Shown here: positions 1 through 8,422 of the stretch, one piece after another
Layout of the letters: each line of letters starts with the position of its first letter
Position numbering within the stretch: the first letter of the stretch is position 1
NCBI RefSeq assembly: GCF_004962245.1
Contig: NZ_SUHQ01000028.1
Span: forward strand, 1 to 64,000
Length of the DNA: 64,000 nt
Direction: 5' to 3'
Origin: Mesorhizobium sp.
GTDB lineage: Bacteria > Pseudomonadota > Alphaproteobacteria > Rhizobiales > Rhizobiaceae
Notes under the pieces: generated by a model
Seen by the model: the letters and a program-made list of their open reading frames with translations, nothing else
The model's database searches: none
What the model was told of the DNA's origin: nothing
Translations under genes and position numbers: made by a program

Positions 1-115
1 GTCAATTGCCGAAGCGTCTCGATGATGCGCTCGCAGAACGCGCGACGATGCTGCCGGGCGACCTGCAAAGCGGCGTCGACGGCGAGCGCATCATCGAGAC
101 GCTTCGGCAATTGAC
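1..115. repeat. Fold-back inverted repeat at the window edge
   Basis: Bases 1-34 are an exact reverse complement of bases 82-115, with a 47-base spacer, and pairing stops at the next base. The repeat begins at the very first base and lies inside a protein-coding frame. A perfect fold-back at a sequence end is typical of a chimeric read or assembly end, so the first 34 bases may not be genomic. Confidence 0.85.
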
Positions 116-1022
116 TGGAGACGACCAACCGGTCGCCATCATCCTGGGCTCGGGCTTCGAGCGGATGACGGAAACCGTCGACGAGATCGCGCGCCATTTT
201 CCGCTCGCCGGCAACAGCGGCGCTGCGATCCGCAGGATCAAGGACCCGCAATTGCTGGCCGCCGATTGCGCCGAACTCGGCATCCCGCATCCGGAATTCC
301 AATGGGACCGGCCGCCTGATCCGGAAAACTGGGTGGTCAAGACCGCGGGCGGCGCCGGCGGCGGGCACATCAGACGGGCCGCCGGAGAAACCCCGGCCAC
401 CGGTCGCTATTTCCAGCGTTTCATTGCCGGCCGCAGCATCTCGGCCCTGTTCGTCGGCGACGGCCAGACCGCTGATATCGTCGGCTTCAGCCAGCAATGG
501 ACGTCCCCTGCTCCGGCAGCGCCCTATCGCTACGGCGGCGCCGTGCGGTTGAGACGCTTCGACCGCAGGCAGGCGGCGATGATAGGCGGCTGGCTTTCAG
601 GTCTGGCGCACCGCGCCGGCCTGGTTGGACTGTGCAGCGCCGATCTCATTCGCGGACCGGATGGCTACACGCTCATCGAGATCAATCCGCGGCCAGGCGC
701 CACGCTCGACATTTTCGACGATGGCGACGCGCCACTGATCGAAGCGCATCTGCGCGCTGCGACAGGCAGGACTTACCGCTTGCCGCGCTTCGTCGACTCG
801 ATGGCTTCGATGGTGACCTACGCCGCGACCCCGATCGCCCACTTTCCATCGATTGCCTGGCCTGAATGGACTGCCGACCATCAGTCGCCCGGCACCCGTC
901 TGATTGCTGGCGACCCTGTCTGCACCGTCTTCGCGCGTGGTCCGAGCGCCGATTTGACGAGGCGGCTCATCAAGGGACAGGCCAGCCGATTGCAGCACCA
1001 ATGGGAAGGAGACCGGACATGA
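6..1022 (+). CDS. ATP-grasp ligase of the H4MPT gene island (COG2232-like), 5' incomplete
   Basis: ATP-grasp enzymes join a carboxylate to an amine or thiol through an acyl-phosphate. Members of this group occur in methanopterin-linked C1 islands and probably act in cofactor synthesis or modification; the substrate is not known. The frame reads through a family-like N-terminal stretch (LPGDLQSG, then GSGFE), a glycine-rich ATP loop (TAGGAGGGHIR, about residue 113) and a metal-binding block (LIEINPRPGATLDI) near residue 220. The annotated start is a TTG inside the fold-back repeat, so the first 10 or so residues are unreliable and the true start is outside the window. Its TGA overlaps the ATG of mch, which implies translational coupling. 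Confidence 0.75.
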   Translation: MPKRLDDALAERATMLPGDLQSGVDGERIIETLRQLTGDDQPVAIILGSGFERMTETVDEIARHFPLAGNSGAAIRRIKDPQLLAADCAELGIPHPEFQWDRPPDPENWVVKTAGGAGGGHIRRAAGETPATGRYFQRFIAGRSISALFVGDGQTADIVGFSQQWTSPAPAAPYRYGGAVRLRRFDRRQAAMIGGWLSGLAHRAGLVGLCSADLIRGPDGYTLIEINPRPGATLDIFDDGDAPLIEAHLRAATGRTYRLPRFVDSMASMVTYAATPIAHFPSIAWPEWTADHQSPGTRLIAGDPVCTVFARGPSADLTRRLIKGQASRLQHQWEGDRT

Positions 1023-1975
1023 AAGATGGTTCGGCATTCCTCAACGACAATGCGCAGCGCATCGTCGACGGCATGATCGGCGACGCCGAACGTCTGCGTA
1101 TCGCCGTTTCCAGGGGGCCATTGGGCGAGTGCCTGATCGATGCCGGCGCCAAGGCCGCCGGCGGCGTCGAGGCGGGGCTGCGCATGGCGGAAGCCGCGAT
1201 GGGCGGTCTCGCCAGTATTTCGGTGTTCATGGACCGCGCCTCGCAGAAATGGCCGTTCACCGTCGAAGTGCGGTCTTCGCAGCCGGTGCTTGCCTGCCTG
1301 GGCAGCCAGTATGCGGGCTGGAATCTGTCGAGCCAGGGTTATTTCGCCATGGGATCGGGACCGGCACGGGCGCTCGCCCGCGTCGAACCGCTGTTCGAAG
1401 CACTTTCCTATCGCGACACGGCATCATCTGCCGTGCTTATCCTGGAGACGGCCGAACCGCCGCCCCGAGCGATCGTCGAGAAAGTCGGCAAGGCGACCGG
1501 ACTGCCAACCGAACAGCTCACCTTCCTCTATGCGCCGACACAAAGCCTTGCGGGCAGCGTGCAGATCGTTGCGCGCTCGCTCGAGGTTGCCTTGCACAAG
1601 GCCAACGATCTCAAATTTCCGCTGGAGAACATTGTCGACGGCATTGGCGCAGCACCCATCCCCGCCCCTCATCCGGATTTTCTCACCGCCATGGGCAGAA
1701 CCAACGACGCCATCATCTATGGCGGCAGCGTCCAGCTCTTCGTAAAAGGCTCGTCGAAAGAGGCCGGGGAGCTCGCGGAGCGACTGCCGAGCCGCGCCTC
1801 GCGGGACCACGGCCATCCCTTCGCCGAGATATTCAAGCGATTCAAGGGTGATTTTTACGCCATCGATCCGCTGCTGTTCAGCCCGGCCGAAGTGATCGTG
1901 ACGGCGATCGAAACCGGCGATACGTTTCGCAGCGGCGAGCGTGATCTGCGGATGCTCGAACGGAGCCTCGGTTAG
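1019..1975 (+). CDS. mch: Methenyltetrahydromethanopterin cyclohydrolase
   Basis: Mch interconverts methenyl-H4MPT and formyl-H4MPT in the cytoplasm, a middle step of formaldehyde oxidation to formate. The 318-residue protein has the normal family length and typical stretches (DAGAKAAGGVEAG near residue 41; MGSGPARALA near residue 111; a YGG segment near residue 240). The ATG at 1019 is preceded by GGAAGGAGA and overlaps the previous stop codon. A longer in-frame reading from 866 would run through the ATP-grasp gene and is not needed. It is followed three bases later by the RimK-like gene, in the order common in methylotroph H4MPT islands. Confidence 0.93.
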   Translation: MKDGSAFLNDNAQRIVDGMIGDAERLRIAVSRGPLGECLIDAGAKAAGGVEAGLRMAEAAMGGLASISVFMDRASQKWPFTVEVRSSQPVLACLGSQYAGWNLSSQGYFAMGSGPARALARVEPLFEALSYRDTASSAVLILETAEPPPRAIVEKVGKATGLPTEQLTFLYAPTQSLAGSVQIVARSLEVALHKANDLKFPLENIVDGIGAAPIPAPHPDFLTAMGRTNDAIIYGGSVQLFVKGSSKEAGELAERLPSRASRDHGHPFAEIFKRFKGDFYAIDPLLFSPAEVIVTAIETGDTFRSGERDLRMLERSLG

Positions 1976-1978
1976 ATC

Positions 1979-2923
1979 ATGATCCCCCGCATCCTGATCG
2001 CCAGCGACAATTCGGACGCCCGCTCCAAAGGCCTGGCGGTAAGGCTGGAGCGGCGGGGCGCCGTGGTCGCAACCGTGCCGCTGGCGGCGATCGCGTTCGA
2101 CACCGGCAGCCCGAGCGGACTTTCGATTCCCGGCTTCGACAGCACGCTGCCCGACGCCGTGCTCGTCCGTTCGATCGCCGCCGGATCGTTTGAAGCGGTC
2201 ACCCGGCGCCTCGGCGTGCTTCATGCATTCGGCAAGCTTTCCATTCCGGTGTGGAATTCCGCACAGGCGATAGAACGCTGCGTCGACAAGTCGATGACGA
2301 CGTTCCTCCTGAAGAATGCCGGCCTGCCGACGCCGCCGACATTCGCGGTCGAGGGACGTGCCATGGCCGAAGCGGTCGCCGAACGCGAACTGCCGTTCAC
2401 GCCGCTGGTGCTGAAGCCGCTTTTCGGCGCGCAGGGCCGAGGCATCAGGCTGATCGAAAAACTGTCCGATCTCCCCGTCGAGGACGAGGTGAACGGCGTC
2501 TATTATCTCCAGCATTACGTGCCGCGTCCTGGCCCTCCCTTCCGCGACTTTCGCGTTTTCGTCTGCGCCGGCGAGGTCCTGGCGATGATGAGCCGCCGTG
2601 GCGACGACTGGATCACCAACGTCAATCGCGGGGCGGTGCCTGAGCTGGTTTCGGGGCATGGCGAAACCCAGTTGGCGGCGCTGGCAAGGGCCGCCGCCGC
2701 GGCTCTCGGCGCGGATTTCGCCGGCGTCGATATCGTGCCGGCGGCCGACGGCAAGCTGTTCGTGCTGGAGGTCAACAGCATGCCCGCCTGGTCCGGGCTC
2801 CAATCGGTCGTCGCGGTGAACATCGCCGATGCGATCGCCGACGCCCTGCTGAAATTCCTGGCCGATCGCGCCGAGGCAGCGGCGGCGCGCCCCTACCGTC
2901 TCACCGCGCCGGCGAATTCGTGA
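1979..2923 (+). CDS. RimK-like ATP-grasp ligase (possible H4MPT:glutamate ligase)
   Basis: A 314-residue ATP-grasp protein of the RimK/MptN type. Members of this group add glutamate to peptides or cofactors, and in C1 islands the likely job is extending the tail of the methanopterin cofactor; that role is inferred. Visible features are the DKSMTTFLL helix near residue 102, the ATP loop region VLKPLFGAQGRGIR near residue 144, and the metal-binding end FVLEVNSMPAW near residue 261. The ATG lies three bases after the mch stop codon. The next gene follows after 12 bases, so the genes probably share a transcript. Confidence 0.8.
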   Translation: MIPRILIASDNSDARSKGLAVRLERRGAVVATVPLAAIAFDTGSPSGLSIPGFDSTLPDAVLVRSIAAGSFEAVTRRLGVLHAFGKLSIPVWNSAQAIERCVDKSMTTFLLKNAGLPTPPTFAVEGRAMAEAVAERELPFTPLVLKPLFGAQGRGIRLIEKLSDLPVEDEVNGVYYLQHYVPRPGPPFRDFRVFVCAGEVLAMMSRRGDDWITNVNRGAVPELVSGHGETQLAALARAAAAALGADFAGVDIVPAADGKLFVLEVNSMPAWSGLQSVVAVNIADAIADALLKFLADRAEAAAARPYRLTAPANS

Positions 2924-2935
2924 CGAGCCGCTAGC

Positions 2936-3793
2936 ATGGCGCTTTCGCGAGAACGCCTCCGGGCAGCCTACCAGGATGCTTGCCGGATGGAGATCGAGGC
3001 GCTGAAACCGGGCAACGTCCATTTGTTCGCCGACGGGCACGGCATGTCCGCCGCCCAGTTCATGACGAGTGCGCAGGTTTCGTCCGGACCGCTGACCGAT
3101 CCTCGCCTGCCGGTCGGACAGCGCATTCTGGAAGCGGTCCGCGCGACACGCCTGGCGGTCGCGACCAATACCAATCTCGGTATCATCCTCCTGTCGGGGC
3201 CTTTGATATGCGCCGCCGAAATGATGGGCGCCCGACTGCACGACAATCGACTGCACGACAATCTCGACGCGGTGCTGCGCGCGATGAGCATGGACGATAC
3301 CAGGGCGGTGTTCGAGGCGATCGTCGCGGCCGCGCCAGGCGGCCTCGGAGAGGCCGCGAACGATGTGCGGCAGGAGCCGAAGGTTCATCTGCTCGAAGCG
3401 ATGCGGGAGGCGGCCGACCGCGACATGATCGCCCGCCAGTACGTTACCTGTTTCGGCGACGTGTTCGGCGTCGGCCTTGCGGCTCTGGAAGCAGCGTTGG
3501 CCCGCGGCGAAGGCGGCATGTGGCCGACGGTATTCGCCTATATGGCGTTTCTCGCGGGCTTCCCCGACAGTCATGTGGTGCGCAACCACGGAGCTGAAGC
3601 CGCAAATCAGGCGCGGCAGGATGCCCTTGCCGTTCAGGCGGCGCTCCATGCCAACGACGACGAGGCGGCACGCATTCATCTGCTCATGGGGTTCGACCGC
3701 CGACTGAAGGCGGACAACATCAATCCCGGCACCTCGGCCGACCTGACCGTGGCTACTCTTTTAGTCCACCTCCTCGGCGTTCGCCTTGCATAA
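2936..3793 (+). CDS. Triphosphoribosyl-dephospho-CoA synthase-like protein (CitG family)
   Basis: A 285-residue protein of the COG1767/CitG family. The conserved N-terminal block is EIEALKPGNVHLFADGHGM (residues 17-35), and NTNLGIILL lies near residue 78. Classical CitG builds the citrate lyase prosthetic group, but homologues in methylotroph H4MPT islands sit between the ligase and fae and are thought to act in H4MPT synthesis. No citrate lyase gene is present here, which supports the second role. It follows the RimK-like gene after 12 bases and ends 166 bases before fae. Confidence 0.8.
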   Translation: MALSRERLRAAYQDACRMEIEALKPGNVHLFADGHGMSAAQFMTSAQVSSGPLTDPRLPVGQRILEAVRATRLAVATNTNLGIILLSGPLICAAEMMGARLHDNRLHDNLDAVLRAMSMDDTRAVFEAIVAAAPGGLGEAANDVRQEPKVHLLEAMREAADRDMIARQYVTCFGDVFGVGLAALEAALARGEGGMWPTVFAYMAFLAGFPDSHVVRNHGAEAANQARQDALAVQAALHANDDEAARIHLLMGFDRRLKADNINPGTSADLTVATLLVHLLGVRLA

Positions 3794-3959
3794 TCGCAGC
3801 GTTGGTGGTTGACTTCTAGAGGTGGAAGCTGTGCTTCCGCGGCTATCCAGCCAACCGGTCCGGACGTCCGGGCGCTGCCAACAAGGATAGCTGTCCATCG
3901 AGCGCTCGCTCGGTTGCGGCGTCTTTGGACACCATAATTGTGTCTTGGAGGAAATTGGC
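3794..3959 (+). promoter_or_regulatory. Leader region of fae with short palindrome
   Basis: The 166-base gap before fae is long compared with the other gaps in this operon, so fae may have its own promoter. It contains a TTGACT motif near 3808 and a palindrome GGAAGC-TGT-GCTTCC at 3824-3838. A strong ribosome-binding site (GGAGG) sits just before the fae ATG. No convincing -10 hexamer was seen. Confidence 0.35.
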
Positions 3960-4466
3960 ATGGCAAAAATCTCGAAAGTAATGGTCGGTGAATCGCTGGT
4001 AGGAGACGGCAACGAAGTGGCGCATGTCGACCTGCTCATCGGCCCACGGGGGAGCGCGGTCGAAACGGCATTCTGCAACGCGCTTACCAACAACAAGGAC
4101 GGCTTCACCTCCCTTTTGGCGGTGATCGCGCCCAATCTTCAGTGCAAGCCCAACACCATTCTGTTCAACAAGGTCACGATCAAGGGCGCCAAGCAGGCCG
4201 TGCAGATGTTCGGTCCGGCCCAGCATGCGGTTGCACTGGCCGTGCAGGAAAGCGTCGCCGAGGGGATCATTCCTGCCGACGAGGCGGACGATGTGTTCAT
4301 CTGCGTCGGCGTTTTCATCCATTGGGACGCGGCGGACGACGCCAAGATCCAGAAATACAATTACGAAGCGACGAAGGAAGCCATTCAGCGCGCGGTCTCG
4401 GGAACGCCGACGGCTGCCGAAGCCACGGCTAAGCGGGACCAGGTGAAGCATCCGTTCGCGGCTTAG
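3960..4466 (+). CDS. fae: Formaldehyde-activating enzyme
   Basis: Fae condenses free formaldehyde with H4MPT to methylene-H4MPT and so detoxifies the product of methanol oxidation. The 168-residue protein matches the family in length and in motifs: GDGNEVAHVDLLIG near the N-terminus, with the histidine that acts in catalysis, then CNALTNNKDGFTS and GPAQHAVALAV. The ATG at 3960 follows GGAGG at eight bases. An earlier in-frame start at 3945 lacks such a site. This is the last gene of the left plus-strand run and is followed by hairpins and a rhizobial repeat. Confidence 0.97.
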   Translation: MAKISKVMVGESLVGDGNEVAHVDLLIGPRGSAVETAFCNALTNNKDGFTSLLAVIAPNLQCKPNTILFNKVTIKGAKQAVQMFGPAQHAVALAVQESVAEGIIPADEADDVFICVGVFIHWDAADDAKIQKYNYEATKEAIQRAVSGTPTAAEATAKRDQVKHPFAA

Positions 4467-4545
4467 ACAAGAGACAGCCCCGCACAGGCAAAACCCTCGG
4501 CGGAGCCGGAGGGTCTGTTGCGCCGCCTGAAAAAGCTTCTGGGCC

Positions 4546-4675
4546 TTTAGAGCATCGGATCCCAAAAGCCTGCCCTCGGGTTCCGACCCGGGGGTGGGAA
4601 CCGGTTCGGGAATCCTATGCTTTAACAAAGCGATAGAGCGGCGACATGATTCAATTTGAGAGTCGCCGCCCTAAA
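4546..4675. repeat. RIME-like rhizobial intergenic repeat
   Basis: The stretch between the convergent ends of fae and the HisA-like gene resembles the mosaic intergenic elements of rhizobia: a TAGAGCAT start, a GTGGGAACCGGTTC core and a GATAGAGC segment. It ends in a perfect 8-bp hairpin (4638-4645 with 4662-4669). Another imperfect hairpin lies just upstream at 4494-4513. Either hairpin could end transcription of the flanking genes. The match is from memory of the consensus. Confidence 0.6.
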
Positions 4676-4704
4676 CCAACGTCCAGTTTCCGGGGGGTCG
4701 AATG

Positions 4705-5403
4705 TCAGGTGCCAAGCGATGCGAGGTACCGTGGCGTGAGCGTGCCGTCATGCAGCGAGGTCGCGACCAACGCCGCGGCGATGCCGAGCGACGAAAGGGC
4801 GCGAATGTCAGCCTCGTTGCGCACCCCGCCGGCCGCGATCACGGAGCGGCTTCCAGCCTTCGCCTTGATCGCCTCGAGCCGCGTGAAATCGGGACCGGAG
4901 GCGGAGCCGACCTTGGCCAGTGTCATGACGATCACCTTTTGCGGCCAAAGCTCCGGCTCGTCGAGAAATGATGGTGGACCGCGAAACCCGTCGTCGAAGA
5001 AATCCAGCGACAGGATAAGGTCCGGATGATCGCAAAAACGCCGGAAAAGCGCGTCGTCCTGCTGCGATTCGGAACCCAGGACCGGGTAAAGCCAGGGTTC
5101 GGCAAGTGCCGCCGAAAGTGTCTTCTCGTCGGCGATGCCGGCATCGACCCAAAGCTCCGGCGGCTCCGCCATCGCCTGCAGTCGGGCAAGCGCACCACTG
5201 TTCGGCGTTCCGCCTTCGATGGCATCCAGATCGGCGATGTAGAAGGTCGGGAAAGGGTAAAGCCCGCGCAGGCCTTCGGCGACCGCGACGACATCGGAAC
5301 TTTGGCTGAGCGGCGTAACGATCGGCCTGTAGCGATCGCGTTTTCCTTGGCAGGCGCGGACCACCTCGCCGCCTTTCAGGTCGAGAACCGGAATGATACG
5401 CAA
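4705..5403 (-). CDS. HisA-like TIM-barrel protein of the H4MPT island (COG1411-like)
   Basis: The protein resembles HisA, the ProFAR isomerase of histidine synthesis: it opens with RIIPVLDLKGGEVVRA, has IADLDAIEGG about 60 residues on, and ends with the phosphate-binding VIAAGGVRN segment. Divergent HisA relatives are found in methanopterin-linked C1 clusters of archaea and methylotrophs, where they probably act on a cofactor precursor. The start is uncertain. The TTG at 5403 places the first strand at the N-terminus (232 residues). A longer reading back to 5520 would run into the divergent neighbour. Confidence 0.7.
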   Translation of the reverse strand: MRIIPVLDLKGGEVVRACQGKRDRYRPIVTPLSQSSDVVAVAEGLRGLYPFPTFYIADLDAIEGGTPNSGALARLQAMAEPPELWVDAGIADEKTLSAALAEPWLYPVLGSESQQDDALFRRFCDHPDLILSLDFFDDGFRGPPSFLDEPELWPQKVIVMTLAKVGSASGPDFTRLEAIKAKAGSRSVIAAGGVRNEADIRALSSLGIAAALVATSLHDGTLTPRYLASLGT

Positions 5404-5448
5404 CGCTTTTCTCGCTAACCAACTGTCCCTGTCATGAAAGCTTGAAGT

Positions 5449-6483
5449 GTGGAAAAAAGAAAGAGCATCATTGCCGGCTTCGATATTGGCGGCGCGCATC
5501 TGAAGGTGACGCGTGCGCAAGACGGCCGCATCGTCGAGGCGGTAACGATCGCCACGCCGCTTTGGCTAGGACTGGATAATCTGACCTCGGCATTCGACGA
5601 AGCGGCTCCGATTTACGCTGGCGCCGATCTCAACGCATTCACCATGACCGGCGAGCTGGCGGACATCTTTCCGTCCCGCGATGCCGGCGTCGCGGCTCTG
5701 CTGGACGAGATTTCGACCCGTTTCCCGGGCGAAAAGTTGATCTATGCCGGGCGGTCCGGCTTTGTCGGGGTCGAGCAGGCAGCGCGGCTGAGCACCGATG
5801 TGGCCTCCGCCAACTGGCACGCAACGGCGTCGTTGGTGGCGAAACGTGCCAGCGATGCGCTGTTCGTCGATATCGGCTCCACCACCACCGACATCATCGC
5901 CATCAGGAATGGCGCCGTCGCCAATGATGGCTACACCGATGCCGAACGGCTTCTGAGCGGCGAACTGGTCTATACCGGCTTCACCAGGACGTTCCTGTTC
6001 GGTGTGGCCTCGTCGGCCCCCGTCCGTGGCAGGCTGACACCGCTGATGAACGAGTATTTCGCCTCGATCGCCGACGCGCACCGTATCCTGGGGGTGCTCG
6101 ACGAAAGGGACGACAGGCACTCTTCCGCCGACGGCAAGGAAAAGACTGTCGATGGCTCGATCGCGCGGCTGGCGCGCATGATCGGGCGCGATGCCGCCGA
6201 CCTGACACCGCCGGAGTGGCGTGAGGTCGCGCGCTGGTTCAGCGAGCAGCAATTGCGCAAAATCCACGACGCGGCGTCGCTGGTCGCCGGGCCGCTCGCC
6301 CGGGATGTCCCGATCGTCGGCGCCGGAACCGGCCGCTGGCAGATCAGGCGGCTGGCCGAACGCATGGAACGCCGCTTCGTCGACTTCGCCGAGATCATCC
6401 CCGCAGATGACGCCGTTCGCGACGAAGCGAGCAGCGCGGCACCTGCATCGGCGGTGGCGCTGTTGGCGGGGTGTCGTTTGTAG
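5449..6483 (+). CDS. H4MPT-linked C1 transfer pathway protein, hydantoinase/sugar-kinase fold (COG1548-like)
   Basis: A 344-residue protein of the ASKHA ATPase superfamily. The first phosphate motif is GFDIGGAHLKV (residues 10-20), the second is FVDIGSTTTDIIAI near residue 142, and VGAGTGRWQ lies near residue 286. Relatives are found almost only in genomes with the H4MPT pathway, and their reaction is unknown. The chosen start is GTG at 5449, 45 bases from the divergent HisA-like gene, with only a weak ribosome site. It is the last recognised gene of the left half-island before the accessory insert. Confidence 0.75.
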   Translation: MEKRKSIIAGFDIGGAHLKVTRAQDGRIVEAVTIATPLWLGLDNLTSAFDEAAPIYAGADLNAFTMTGELADIFPSRDAGVAALLDEISTRFPGEKLIYAGRSGFVGVEQAARLSTDVASANWHATASLVAKRASDALFVDIGSTTTDIIAIRNGAVANDGYTDAERLLSGELVYTGFTRTFLFGVASSAPVRGRLTPLMNEYFASIADAHRILGVLDERDDRHSSADGKEKTVDGSIARLARMIGRDAADLTPPEWREVARWFSEQQLRKIHDAASLVAGPLARDVPIVGAGTGRWQIRRLAERMERRFVDFAEIIPADDAVRDEASSAAPASAVALLAGCRL

Positions 6484-6777
6484 GTTCATGGCCATCCGAT
6501 CAATCGGGGAGATGAGATACTGTCCCTGGAATTGGCCCGACTTGAAACCCGTACCAGCGCATCCAAAACCGGACCGCGCGCAAGGTCGCAACAGGATGGA
6601 AGGTTCGGCACCCGCTCGGCGCATGTCCGGTTCGCGCCCATTTCGGTCGTTCTGGGCCGGCTTCTCAACGACTAGGAGCGGACATCGCCGGCGACACGCT
6701 TGAAAAATGTCAGGTGAGTCAGAATGCCACCTTGGCTTCGAGCAGAACCTCCGGCAAACATAAGCAAGAGGGTAACG
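6484..6777. other. Intergenic region at the left edge of the accessory insert
   Basis: About 294 bases between the H4MPT island gene and the first accessory gene. No coding frame with a recognisable product, no tRNA and no terminal repeat was found. The only functional signal is a ribosome site (GAGGG) just before 6778. Confidence 0.5.
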
Positions 6778-7383
6778 ATGCCGGCCATGACGAAGTTGGA
6801 AACGACAGACGCAGACATTCGCTCTGCGCTACACGCCAAACGATTGCGGCACGCGAAATCTCATCCCAATACGCTCGTGATCGACGAGCTTGGCCTCGCG
6901 CACGCCCGAAGCCGTATCGACGTCGCCGTCATCAATGGCTGCATCCACGGCTACGAAATCAAGAGCGCCAAGGACAACCTGGACCGGTTCGCGACGCAGA
7001 TCGAAATCTACCGCCAGACACTACAAAAGCTCACACTTGTCGCCGCGCCGAAGCACGTCGCAAGCATCATGAGTCACGCTCCCGAATGGTGCGGCGTGAT
7101 CGTGGCCGAGCAGGGACCAAGAGGCGGTATCAGCTTCCATGTGTTGCGAAACGTCACCGCCAATCCCGACATCGATCCGGTCATGATGGCGCATCTTCTC
7201 TGGCGCAATGAAGTCATCGAACTCCTGAGCCAGGCCGGATATGCGCCGAAAGACCTCCGGCGGCCGAGAAGGCAGCTTTACGAGATGCTGTGCGAAGCAA
7301 TGAGCTTGCGTGAGATCACCGCGTCCATCCGCGCCTTCATGGTGCAGCGCCAAGCGTGGCGAGATCGTCCAGCACACGCGTGA
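6778..7383 (+). CDS. sce7726 family protein
   Basis: A 201-residue protein matching the sce7726 family, which is common next to accessory and defence-like genes and has no proven function. Characteristic parts are DADIRSALHAK near the N-terminus, VIDELGLAHARSRIDVAVINGCIHGYEIKS (residues 36-65; note the E/D...EIK pattern typical of PD-(D/E)XK nuclease folds), and TLVAAPKH near residue 85. A nuclease-like role is an inference from those acidic residues and the lysine. The ATG at 6778 has GAGGG seven bases upstream. The 3' end overlaps the opposing Beta-protein gene by 47 bases. Confidence 0.75.
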   Translation: MPAMTKLETTDADIRSALHAKRLRHAKSHPNTLVIDELGLAHARSRIDVAVINGCIHGYEIKSAKDNLDRFATQIEIYRQTLQKLTLVAAPKHVASIMSHAPEWCGVIVAEQGPRGGISFHVLRNVTANPDIDPVMMAHLLWRNEVIELLSQAGYAPKDLRRPRRQLYEMLCEAMSLREITASIRAFMVQRQAWRDRPAHA

Positions 7384-8422
7384 TGTGGTGGTTGATCGCC
7401 ACCTCCTTCCACCGCGTCTGATTGCTCGGTCCTTCCTTATGAACCGCGCATTTTGCGATGTATTCATCGCCGCTTGAATAGCCGGCACCATCGAACTTTC
7501 CTGATGCTACGATTGACGCACAGTGACCATGCATCTGTGCACGATTGTCATTGAATGCCCCACCCTTGCGCACCTCCCAAGCCGCCGGCGTCGTGTAGAC
7601 GAGCTTGCCGGCCGCCTTGATCATACGCATATCCAACGCTTTGAATTCTGGATGGACGATCGTGTAATCCCCGTAGTTCAGCTGCCGCATGCCGGCTGGC
7701 ATATTGCCGAGCAGCGCCTGATAAAAGAGCCAATCGTGGCGCGGGAGTTGGTCCGCGCCCTTGGCAACGTCCTTGAATGTCTCCGGAATCGCCGTGCCGA
7801 TGACGACGAAATTGCGGAAGGCATGCAGGTCGCCAAGCTTTTGCATGGCCGCAATGAGCGCGCCTGCAAAAGCATTGTAGGGCTCAAAATTCGGCGCGCC
7901 GAGATCGATAACGAGATCAACTTCGTCGAGCGATATACCGAGCGCCGTGGTCAAAGCCTCGATACGCGTGCGCGCATCCGGCTTCATTAGGTCCTCCAGC
8001 CGAACCGCGATGGCCGCTCCAAGGCCATCGGTCGCAACGATCCCTGCAACCGATGCGACCGTGAGTGGGGAGGCATCGAGAGGAACAGCGGGCATCGCGT
8101 TTGCCTGGAATGCTCGCAGGGCTTCGAACACGTATGTGAAGATGTCGCGGCCGTCCCCCATTGGGTTGCCGGAAATACTGGGATGCACGCCGACCCACGC
8201 TGGCCGCTGCCCCCACTTGGCCTTGAAGCGGGCGGCAAACGGATGGACGTGCTCCTGAACCGTCTTCTTCGGCTGCCACAACTCGAAATCGAATTCGACT
8301 TCCGGAATGGTGACATAGGGAACGATGCGGTCCTTGGCGGCGGCGGCAAGGCGGGCAAGCGCCTGATATTCGCCCTGACGCCACCGCAGCGCCGGAACAT
8401 ACATATCCTTAGTCAAGATCAT
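7337..8422 (-). CDS. Beta-protein family (sce7725-like) protein
   Basis: A 361-residue protein of the Beta_protein family, named for a phage T4 protein and related to sce7725 proteins that are often next to sce7726 genes. It opens with the family-type block YVPALRWRQGEYQALARL, followed by IVPYVTIPEVEFDFE; VDLVIDLG lies near residue 170. The C-terminal third holds RWKEVAINHHITRVL. No catalytic motif is obvious. The ATG at 8422 is preceded by a strong AGAGGAGG site and lies inside the 3' end of the regulator gene (14-base overlap). It converges on, and overlaps, the sce7726 gene. Confidence 0.75.
   Translation of the reverse strand: MILTKDMYVPALRWRQGEYQALARLAAAAKDRIVPYVTIPEVEFDFELWQPKKTVQEHVHPFAARFKAKWGQRPAWVGVHPSISGNPMGDGRDIFTYVFEALRAFQANAMPAVPLDASPLTVASVAGIVATDGLGAAIAVRLEDLMKPDARTRIEALTTALGISLDEVDLVIDLGAPNFEPYNAFAGALIAAMQKLGDLHAFRNFVVIGTAIPETFKDVAKGADQLPRHDWLFYQALLGNMPAGMRQLNYGDYTIVHPEFKALDMRMIKAAGKLVYTTPAAWEVRKGGAFNDNRAQMHGHCASIVASGKFDGAGYSSGDEYIAKCAVHKEGPSNQTRWKEVAINHHITRVLDDLATLGAAP

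Noticed and set aside
1424..3679. Long minus-strand open frame of about 751 codons opposite mch, the RimK-like and CitG-like genes
   Set aside because: GC-rich shadow of three well-supported plus-strand genes; its sequence is arginine-rich with no family match.
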